DNA from: Actinobacteria bacterium UBA4719
GTDB taxonomy: Bacteria; Actinomycetota; Actinomycetes; Actinomycetales; Dermatophilaceae
Reading direction: 5' to 3'
DNA length: 5,924 nt
Assembly (NCBI GenBank): GCA_002404345.1
Contig: DHJN01000248.1
Location: 1 to 5,924 of the forward strand
Shown: one piece after another, positions 1 through 4,661 of the stretch
How positions within the stretch are numbered: the stretch's first letter is position 1
Layout of the letters: every line of letters begins with the position of its first letter
Notes under the pieces: generated by a model
What the model saw: only the letters and a program-made list of their open reading frames with translations
Database searches by the model: none
What the model was told of the DNA's origin: nothing
Made by a program: the position numbers and the translations under genes

Positions 1-806
1 TTCCCGGCCGGCACCCGGACCTGGTGGAAACGGGTCACGCCGTTCTCGAGGCCGCGCAGGCCCATGAAGGCGTTGCGCCGCTCGACGGTAATGCCGGGCG
101 AGTCCGCCTCGACGACGAACGCGCTGATGCCGCCGCGGTGACCTTCGCTCTTGGGAACCCGGGCCATCACGACCAGCAGCTCCGCGATGACCCCGTTCGT
201 CGTCCACAGCTTGACCCCGTCGATGACGTAGGAGTCTCCGTCAAGGATCGCCGTGCTATGCAGTCTGGCCGGGTCGGATCCGACGTCGGGTTCGGTCAAC
301 AGGAACGCGCTGATCGCACCCCGAGCGCAACGCGGCAGAAATGCCTGCTTCTGCTCGGGTGTGCCGAAGAGCTTCAGCGGCTCGGGTACGCCGATCGACT
401 GGTGTGCCGAGACCAGCGCCCCGACGCTTGGATGCACTGATCCGAGCAGCATCAGGGCGCGGTTGTACGTGACCTGGGACAGGCCCAACCCGCCGTACTC
501 ACGGGGGATCTTGATGCCGAAACAGCCGAGGTCGGCCCAGGCCTTGACGTAGGTATCGGGTATGCGCGCCTCTCGCTCGATGACGGCGCCGTCCAGTGTG
601 GCGCAATAGTCGCGCAGTCGGGCGAGGAACGCGGTGCCCGGCTCGGCTTGGTCGACGCCTGGGCGGGGATGCGGATGGATCAGGTCTAACCGGAACCGGC
701 CCAGAAACAGCTCCTTGGCGAAGGACGGCTTCGACCAGCCGGATTCCCGCGCCTCCTCGGCGACCGCACGAGCCTCGTTCTCGCTGATGTGCGCAGTCGC
801 AGACAT
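1..806 (-). CDS. fadE10: Acyl-CoA dehydrogenase, FadE10-like (N-terminal part, cut by window edge)
   Basis: This FAD-dependent enzyme would oxidise an acyl-CoA to the trans-2-enoyl-CoA in the cytoplasm, with electrons passing to ETF. The minus-strand frame is open from the ATG at 804-806 to the window edge, giving 268 codons; the family is usually about 650 residues, so the C-terminal part with the catalytic base lies outside. Visible landmarks are an N-terminal extension with SGWSKPSFAKELFLGRF (22-38), the helical N domain (about 60-165), the flavin-contacting segment FLLTEPDVGSDPA (168-180), KLWTTNG (199-205) and GLRGLENG (249-256). From memory, the extension and these blocks match mycobacterial FadE10 (Rv0873) rather than short ~380-residue dehydrogenases. 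The start is supported by GAGGGG on the minus strand about 6 nt upstream. The gene is divergent from the GntR regulator. Family assignment is firm; FadE10 orthology is by recall and the substrate is unknown. Confidence 0.9.
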   Translation of the reverse strand, partial: MSATAHISENEARAVAEEARESGWSKPSFAKELFLGRFRLDLIHPHPRPGVDQAEPGTAFLARLRDYCATLDGAVIEREARIPDTYVKAWADLGCFGIKIPREYGGLGLSQVTYNRALMLLGSVHPSVGALVSAHQSIGVPEPLKLFGTPEQKQAFLPRCARGAISAFLLTEPDVGSDPARLHSTAILDGDSYVIDGVKLWTTNGVIAELLVVMARVPKSEGHRGGISAFVVEADSPGITVERRNAFMGLRGLENGVTRFHQVRVPAG

Positions 807-824
807 GACAGCCCCTCGTTTCTC

Positions 825-851
825 ACGGGTGTTCACCCGTCCTACACCCGT
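825..851. promoter_or_regulatory. Palindromic candidate operator upstream of fadE10
   Basis: ACGGGTG at 825-831 and CACCCGT at 834-840 are perfect reverse complements separated by TT. A third half-site, CACCCGT, lies at 845-851, exactly 11 bp (one helical turn) after the second. The block begins 18 bp upstream of the fadE10 ATG, so it would lie in the 5' leader or promoter of that gene. The repeat is seen directly; its role as an operator is inferred. The adjacent GntR protein or a distant fatty-acid regulator could be the ligand. No convincing -35/-10 pair for fadE10 could be picked out nearby. Confidence 0.5.
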
Positions 852-946
852 GGAAAGCCGCTGGCTAGGTGTTCGGTCCTCAACGGCGACGTCGGGTTGA
901 GCGCGTCACCGGGGCGAAGCGGACGTGCCAATGAGGATCCACTTGT

Positions 947-960
947 CACGCGACACGCGA
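947..960. repeat. Tandem heptamer CACGCGA x2
   Basis: Two identical abutting copies of CACGCGA fill 947-953 and 954-960 in the fadE10-gntR divergent region. The period of 7 bp does not match a helical turn, so a simple tandem operator is doubtful. It may be a chance repeat in GC-rich DNA. Confidence 0.35.
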
Positions 961-1000
961 TGTTCGGCATAGATCCGAGGGCCCACAGAACTGCAAAACC

Positions 1001-1020
1001 GGTGTGGCATATACGGTGTG
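1001..1020 (+). promoter_or_regulatory. Extended -10 promoter of gntR flanked by direct repeats
   Basis: TGG followed by CATATA (1005-1013) resembles an extended -10 element. Transcription would start near 1020-1022, only a few bases before the GTG at 1025, so the mRNA would have almost no leader. The hexamer GGTGTG occurs at 1001-1006 and 1015-1020, bracketing the -10. This is a plausible autoregulatory binding site for the GntR protein. No clear -35 was found, which is common for extended -10 promoters. Confidence 0.45.
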
Positions 1021-1024
1021 AGCC

Positions 1025-1414
1025 GTGAGCACACTTCACCTGACCATCGACGCCGACTCGACCACGGCGCCGTTCGAGCAGGTGCGCACACAGATCGCCG
1101 CGGCCGTCGCCGCAGGGGAGCTGACCGCGGGGACCAAGCTCCCGACGGTGCGCCGGCTCGCCGCCGATCTGGGGCTGGCAGCCAACACCGTGGCACGGGC
1201 CTACCGTGAGCTGGAGGCCGATGCCGTGATCGCCACCCACGGCCGTCGTGGCACGTTCGTACGCAGTGAGATCGTGGACGAGCCAGCAGCCCATTCCTCA
1301 GCTGCCGACACCGCCAGAGCGTCCGCGGCTGACTATGTTCACACGGCCAGACGGCTCGGCCTCAATTCACAAGAGGCAGTGCGCCTGGTTGAGAACACCT
1401 GGAACGAGGGCTAG
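1025..1414 (+). CDS. GntR-family transcriptional regulator, YtrA-like, 129 aa
   Basis: This is a small cytoplasmic DNA-binding repressor. Residues 16-79 form the GntR winged helix: PFEQVRTQIAAAVAAGEL (16-33), GTKLPTVRRLAADLGL (36-51), ANTVARAYRELEADAVI (53-69) and the wing ending GRRGTFV (73-79). The C-terminal part (about 80-129) is short and mostly helical. It has no FCD, UTRA or aminotransferase domain, which fits the YtrA subfamily of roughly 120-130 residues. YtrA-type regulators usually precede ABC transporter genes, but none is present here. The gene stands alone and divergent from fadE10. The GTG at 1025 was chosen because the domain begins close behind it and the upstream in-frame GTG at 1016 is followed directly by a stop. 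No Shine-Dalgarno sequence precedes it, which fits a near-leaderless transcript. The target is unknown; fadE10 and self-regulation are guesses. Confidence 0.9.
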   Translation: MSTLHLTIDADSTTAPFEQVRTQIAAAVAAGELTAGTKLPTVRRLAADLGLAANTVARAYRELEADAVIATHGRRGTFVRSEIVDEPAAHSSAADTARASAADYVHTARRLGLNSQEAVRLVENTWNEG

Positions 1415-1453
1415 TTCATCGCAGCACGCTCGCTGACCACCGACGACGGCTGA

Positions 1454-1476
1454 GGGTGTGGATGATCCCCCCACCC
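1454..1476 (+). terminator. Weak hairpin downstream of gntR
   Basis: GGGTG (1454-1458) pairs with CACCC (1472-1476). After a T-C mismatch, GG (1460-1461) pairs with CC (1469-1470), leaving a 7-nt loop. No T-tract follows. Many actinomycete terminators lack a U-run, so this could end gntR transcription before the arsR promoter, but the support is thin. Confidence 0.25.
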
Positions 1477-1477
1477 C

Positions 1478-1507
1478 TGACATATGAATAACATCCTTGA
1501 CATGTGA
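1478..1507. repeat. Direct repeat TGACATATGA / TGACATGTGA, 20 bp apart
   Basis: TGACATATGA at 1478-1487 and TGACATGTGA at 1498-1507 differ at one base. They are spaced 20 bp, about two helical turns. The second copy overlaps the -35 hexamer of the arsR promoter. It may be an additional regulator contact site upstream of the operon. Confidence 0.4.
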
Positions 1508-1526
1508 CCAAACAGTCACCTATTAT
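1497..1526 (+). promoter_or_regulatory. Strong housekeeping-type promoter of the arsR-SRPBCC operon
   Basis: A perfect -35 hexamer TTGACA (1497-1502) is followed after 18 bp by TATTAT (1521-1526), five of six matches to the consensus -10. Transcription should begin around 1532-1534, that is, at or next to the A of the ATG at 1534. The mRNA is therefore predicted to be leaderless. The unrepressed promoter should be strong, consistent with control by a repressor. Confidence 0.8.
1504..1519. promoter_or_regulatory. Candidate ArsR operator in the promoter spacer
   Basis: GTGAC (1504-1508) and GTCAC (1515-1519) are perfect reverse complements around a 6-bp spacer. The element lies wholly between the -35 and -10 hexamers, so a bound dimer would block RNA polymerase. 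The size fits a winged-helix dimer site. The repeat is observed; binding by the downstream ArsR protein is inferred. Confidence 0.6.
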
Positions 1527-1533
1527 CCAAGGT

Positions 1534-1836
1534 ATGGACGCGGTGTTCAAAGCCCTTGCCGATCCGACCCGGCGAAGACTGCTCGACGAGCTCTTCCGAG
1601 AGGATGGGCAGACGTTGAGCGCGCTCGAGGAACGCTTCACGATGACGCGCTTCGGCGTGATGAAGCACCTCAAGCAGCTTGAGGAGGCGGACCTGGTGGT
1701 CACCAAGCGGCGAGGCCGCGAGAAGCTCCACTTCCTGAACCCAGTCCCGATCCGACTCGTCCACGACCGGTGGGTGAGCAAGTACGCCGAGCCCTGGGCG
1801 GCTGCGCTCAGCGACCTCAAGAACAGACTGGAGTAG
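1534..1836 (+). CDS. ArsR-family winged-helix regulator, 100 aa
   Basis: This is a probable dimeric cytoplasmic repressor that autoregulates the operon. The protein opens with MDAVFKALADPTRRRLLDEL, the usual start of SRPBCC-linked ArsR proteins. The helix-turn-helix spans about residues 28-55 (LSALEERF, then MTRFGVMKHLKQLEEADLV), and the wing is VTKRRGREKLHFLN (56-69). The tail DRWVSKYAEPWAAALSDLK (78-96) is typical of this subgroup. There is no cysteine anywhere, so the classical ArsR/SmtB thiol metal site is absent and the inducer is more likely an organic molecule or a partner protein. A GTG at 1504 would add ten residues, but it falls inside the promoter; ATG 1534 coincides with the predicted transcription start and is preferred. 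The stop is 4 bp before the next gene, indicating translational coupling. Confidence 0.92.
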   Translation: MDAVFKALADPTRRRLLDELFREDGQTLSALEERFTMTRFGVMKHLKQLEEADLVVTKRRGREKLHFLNPVPIRLVHDRWVSKYAEPWAAALSDLKNRLE

Positions 1837-1840
1837 TCCC

Positions 1841-2311
1841 ATGGAAAAGGTCTTCGAGATCTACATCCGCACCACCCCCGAGCGCCTCTGGGAGGCGATT
1901 ACCGACAGCGAGATCAGGAGCAAGTACCAGTTCGGCTCCCGGTTCAGCTCGGACTTCACGCCCGGCTCGCGCTTCGAGATGAGCCACCCGGGGGCACCCG
2001 GCCCCTTGGGCGAAGGAGAGAATCTCGAGGTCGACCCCCCGCGCCGGCTGGTCCAGAGCATGGTTGCGCTCTGGAGCGACGAGGTGAAGAGCGAGGGCAC
2101 CTCGAGGGTCACCTGGGAGATCGAGCCAGTCGGCGACTCCTGCCGCCTGACCGTGACCCACGACGAGCTGCGCGACGGCGCGAACAACGAGCTCTACGGC
2201 GGTTGGCCGATGATCCTCTCCGGCCTCAAGACGTGGCTCGAGACGGGCGAGCTGCTCACCACACCGGGATCGCTGATGTACGGCTCACCTGCCGATCTCA
2301 GCTCGGGCTGA
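1841..2311 (+). CDS. SRPBCC / AHSA1-like domain protein, 156 aa
   Basis: This is a small START-like (Bet v1 fold) protein of the AHSA1 (activator of Hsp90 ATPase homologue 1-like) family. Members bind hydrophobic ligands or act as stress accessories; the actual role here is unknown. The domain begins at once with VFEIYIRTTPERLWEAITD (4-22). It continues through a beta-rich centre with VTWEIEPVGDSCRLTVTHDEL (90-110) and ends with the long C-terminal helix GWPMILSGLKTWLETGELL (121-139). These are characteristic AHSA1 positions. It follows arsR after 4 bp, with GGAG at 1830-1833 inside the end of arsR acting as the ribosome site. The pair is a recurrent actinobacterial ArsR-SRPBCC unit, in which the SRPBCC protein is commonly the regulated partner and might influence ligand sensing. 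The 3' end overlaps the convergent MMPL gene. Confidence 0.9.
   Translation: MEKVFEIYIRTTPERLWEAITDSEIRSKYQFGSRFSSDFTPGSRFEMSHPGAPGPLGEGENLEVDPPRRLVQSMVALWSDEVKSEGTSRVTWEIEPVGDSCRLTVTHDELRDGANNELYGGWPMILSGLKTWLETGELLTTPGSLMYGSPADLSSG
2298..2311. other. 14-bp convergent 3' overlap (SRPBCC gene / mmpL)
   Basis: The TGA of the plus-strand SRPBCC gene (2309-2311) lies inside the minus-strand MMPL gene, whose TGA reads from 2300 to 2298. The last codons of both genes share these bases, and no intergenic terminator can exist. Converging transcripts must overlap or be stopped inside coding sequence. Confidence 0.9.
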
Positions 2312-4538
2312 CCACGTCGGACCTGGTTCGGGTCTGCTCGACACCTTCCGGCTCCGGTATGCCGTGACCCTCCCACCAGCGTCGCAGCGGGCCGGGGGCC
2401 CACCAGTTCGCGGTGCCCAACAGCCGCATCGTGGCAGGGACCAACAGTGCCCGAACGACGGTGGCATCGAGCAGGACCGCGACGAGCATGCCTATCCCGA
2501 TCATCTTCATGATCACGATGCCGGAGGTGGCGAACCCGCCGATCACCACAGCCAGCAACAGGGCTGCACTGGTGATGATGCGCCCGCTGCGCTGCAGGCC
2601 GTTGGCCACGGCAGTCGTGTTGACGCCGGTACGGTCCCACTCCTCACGGACCCGTGAGAGCAGGAAGACCTCGTAGTCCATCGACAGGCCGAAGATGATG
2701 CCGAGCATCAGGATCGGTTGTGTGACATCCAGGTACCCCGGTGAGGTGAAGCCAAGCAGACCCGAGAGATGACCGTCCTGGAAGATCCAGGTGACCACCC
2801 CGAACGAAGCGCCCAGGGACACAGCCGTCATCACGACGGCCTTGATGGGCAGGACCAGCGAGCCAAACGCCAGGAACAGCAGGACGAGCATGACGACGAC
2901 CACGAAGGCACCCATCCACGGCAGGTGTGCGCCGATGGAGTCAACGAGGTCAACGGTGCTCGCCGATGTGCCGCCGACCAGAGCGTTGACCCCGGCGCCG
3001 GGATCGACGGCACGCAGGTCCTTGACCACCTGCTGCGACTGCTCAGTCTGGCTGTTCCCGGGCCAGCTGACCTGGACCAGGCTCGCCGTGACAGCGCCAC
3101 TGCCGCGGGTTGCCGCCTGGTCGATCAGCCGGGCCGACGCCACTCCGCCGACCTTGCCGAGCCGGTCGACATACACGCCAAGCTGGCTCGGGCTCGCCCC
3201 CGTGACCACGATGTTGGCAGTGGCGGACTCGCCACCAAACAGGCGGGTGCCCAGATCTGCAGCGACCCGACTGGGTGCGCTGGCCGGCAGGACCCGCTCG
3301 TCGACGCTGCCCCACCTGGCCGACAGGAGCGGGGCGCCGAGCGCCACCAGAGAAACGACGATGACCAGCAGGTATACGACGGGGCGCCGCATCACGCTGT
3401 GCGCCAGGGTCGCCCAGGCGCCGTGAGCATGCGTGAGGTCGCCTCGGGCGGCCTCTTCTCGGGCAACCTCATGGCGGCCCGCCCGGGCGCGCGAACCGCG
3501 GCGCCACGGCATACGACCGGCTTCGATCCGGGGTCCGAGGACGGTGAGCAACGCGGGCAGCACGGTCAGTGCGGCCACCATCGCGACCAGGACCGCGGCC
3601 ACTCCGCCAAAGCCCATCGAACGCAGGAAGTTCTGCGGGAAGATCAGCAGGGACGCCAGCGATGAGGCCACGATCAGCCCCGAGAACAACACCGTGCGGC
3701 CGGCGGTCGCGATGGTGGCGATGATGGCCGCGTTGACATGCTCCCGCTCGGTGCCCGGCTGTTTGGCGAGCTCCTCGCGGAACCTGCTCACGACGAACAG
3801 CGCGTAGTCGATGGCCAGGCCCATGCCGAGCAGGGTGATGACGTTGATGGAGAAGACGGAGACGTCGGTGACCGTCGTGAGGCCGCGCACGAGAGCGAAC
3901 GCACCGAAGATGGCTACGGTGCCGACCAGTGCTGGCATCAAAGCGGATACGACGCTGCCGAAGATGAGCAGGCACAGGACGAACACGATCGGCAGCGAGA
4001 GTCCCTCGGCGCGGGCGATGTCCCTGGAGATGGTGCTGTTCACATCGCCGAAGACCGCCCACTGACCACCGACGTTGGTGGTCAGCCCCTTGGCGTCGAG
4101 GTGGGTCTTGAGCTGGTCATAGAGAGTGGACTTCTGATCCTGCGTGGTCCCGGTCAAGGTCATGATGACCCGGGTCGCGTGCTCGTCCTTGCTGATCAGC
4201 GTCGACGACGGGGTCTTGTACCAGGTGGTGACGCGTTGGACAGCCCCCCTGGGAAGACGGCTGATGACGTGTGAGACGGACTCCCTGAACGCCGGGTCGC
4301 TGACCTTCATCGACGGGCTGGAGTAGATGACAACAACGTCGGCGTCGTGGCTGGTGAAGGTCGCGTGTTCCTTGGCCAGCGACCGCGCCGACTCGCTGGC
4401 CGGCTCGTCGAAGCCACCGTTGCTAAGGCTGCCGAAGACCCCGAGACCGAAGACTGCCGCCACCGCCACGAGGACCAGCCCAGCGATGAGGACGGCCCAG
4501 GCTCGTTGGGCCACAGTGCGGCCCCAGGTCTGCATCAT
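2298..4538 (-). CDS. MMPL-family RND transporter, 746 aa
   Basis: This is a proton-driven inner-membrane exporter of the MmpL/RND superfamily, probably moving a lipid, polyketide or hydrophobic drug. It has the duplicated RND layout: TM1 (about 13-36), a periplasmic domain (40-180), a five-helix bundle (about 181-335), a basic cytoplasmic linker (338-380, many Arg), a helix (386-405), a second periplasmic domain (406-540) and a second helix bundle (541-705). Each bundle carries the expected proton-relay pair: GMGLAIDY (238-245) gives D244/Y245 and GLSMDY (617-622) gives D621/Y622. These correspond to the DY pairs of mycobacterial MmpL3. It lacks MmpL3's long C-terminal cytoplasmic tail and no mmpS-like gene is adjacent, so it is nearer the ActII-3/YdfJ type than to siderophore MmpL4/5. 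ATG 4538 is preceded by AGGGGA six bases upstream on the minus strand; a second ATG directly follows. It is divergent from the TetR gene, its likely repressor. The substrate is unknown. Confidence 0.95.
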   Translation of the reverse strand: MMQTWGRTVAQRAWAVLIAGLVLVAVAAVFGLGVFGSLSNGGFDEPASESARSLAKEHATFTSHDADVVVIYSSPSMKVSDPAFRESVSHVISRLPRGAVQRVTTWYKTPSSTLISKDEHATRVIMTLTGTTQDQKSTLYDQLKTHLDAKGLTTNVGGQWAVFGDVNSTISRDIARAEGLSLPIVFVLCLLIFGSVVSALMPALVGTVAIFGAFALVRGLTTVTDVSVFSINVITLLGMGLAIDYALFVVSRFREELAKQPGTEREHVNAAIIATIATAGRTVLFSGLIVASSLASLLIFPQNFLRSMGFGGVAAVLVAMVAALTVLPALLTVLGPRIEAGRMPWRRGSRARAGRHEVAREEAARGDLTHAHGAWATLAHSVMRRPVVYLLVIVVSLVALGAPLLSARWGSVDERVLPASAPSRVAADLGTRLFGGESATANIVVTGASPSQLGVYVDRLGKVGGVASARLIDQAATRGSGAVTASLVQVSWPGNSQTEQSQQVVKDLRAVDPGAGVNALVGGTSASTVDLVDSIGAHLPWMGAFVVVVMLVLLFLAFGSLVLPIKAVVMTAVSLGASFGVVTWIFQDGHLSGLLGFTSPGYLDVTQPILMLGIIFGLSMDYEVFLLSRVREEWDRTGVNTTAVANGLQRSGRIITSAALLLAVVIGGFATSGIVIMKMIGIGMLVAVLLDATVVRALLVPATMRLLGTANWWAPGPLRRWWEGHGIPEPEGVEQTRTRSDVVSPS

Positions 4539-4556
4539 GCTCGTTCCCCTATCGCT

Positions 4557-4576
4557 ACCAGTCGCTGGTTACCAGC
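4557..4576. promoter_or_regulatory. Overlapping palindromes in the mmpL leader
   Basis: GCTGGT (4564-4569), one T, and ACCAGC (4571-4576) form a perfect 13-bp palindrome. A further ACCAG at 4557-4561 makes a second palindrome with CTGGT (4565-4569) around TCG. Three half-sites therefore sit in the predicted 5' leader of mmpL, 19-38 bp upstream of its ATG. It could be an operator for TetR acting as a roadblock, or in RNA a 5-bp hairpin close to the ribosome site. Confidence 0.5.
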
Positions 4577-4599
4577 CATCACAATTGCTTATGGCGTTT

Positions 4600-4628
4600 A
4601 CTATGAAGGCTATTAACTTTCGTGTCAA
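4600..4628 (-). promoter_or_regulatory. Promoter of the MMPL transporter gene
   Basis: Reading the minus strand, a perfect TTGACA (4628-4623) is followed after 17 bp by CATAGT (4605-4600), four of six matches to TATAAT. Transcription should start near 4593 and give a leader of about 55 nt before the ATG at 4538. The perfect -35 and optimal spacing suggest a promoter that is strong unless repressed. Confidence 0.7.
4605..4621. promoter_or_regulatory. Candidate TetR operator in the mmpL promoter spacer
   Basis: The 17 bases from 4605 to 4621 form an imperfect palindrome centred on T4613, with six of eight pairs matching (outer GAA/TTC, inner TA/TA). It occupies almost exactly the spacer between the mmpL -35 and -10 hexamers and lies upstream of the tetR -10, so one dimer could repress both directions. 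Palindrome and position are visible; TetR binding is inferred. The 4557-4576 palindromes are the competing candidate. Confidence 0.45.
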
Positions 4629-4633
4629 GCGTT

Positions 4634-4660
4634 TATACTCACGACGTCGAAGGAGGAGGA
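4634..4660 (+). promoter_or_regulatory. -10 element and strong ribosome site of tetR
   Basis: TATACT at 4634-4639 is a good -10 hexamer, placing the transcription start near 4646. No good -35 is seen, so this promoter is probably weaker than that of mmpL. AGGAGGAGG at 4651-4659 is an excellent Shine-Dalgarno sequence two bases before the ATG at 4662; its AGGAGG core at 4651-4656 gives a 5-base spacing. It fixes the start codon. The palindrome CGACGTCG (4642-4649) lies over the start point. Confidence 0.65.
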
Positions 4661-4661
4661 C

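Noticed and set aside
24..440. 138-aa plus-strand frame (and 253-552)
   Set aside because: Opposite the well-conserved FadE10-like coding frame; shadow of that gene.
842..1294. 150-aa minus-strand frame across the fadE10-gntR region
   Set aside because: Antisense to the recognisable GntR domain and spans its promoter; translation shows no family features.
1504..1533. GTG 1504 as the arsR start
   Set aside because: It lies inside the promoter spacer, lacks a ribosome site and adds residues not typical of the family; ATG 1534 fits better.
1516..1842. Minus-strand frames opposite arsR (1416-1820, 1516-1842)
   Set aside because: Antisense to a clear ArsR winged-helix domain; no independent support.
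2769..3665. 298-aa plus-strand open frame opposite mmpL (and 2791-3426, 3738-4274)
   Set aside because: Low-complexity Arg/Asp/Gln/His-rich translation with no domain, no ribosome site, entirely antisense to a clear MMPL gene; typical high-GC shadow frames.
4642..4649. CGACGTCG palindrome as the TetR operator
   Set aside because: An 8-bp CpG-rich palindrome is common by chance at this GC content; it is shorter than TetR sites and less well placed than 4605-4621.
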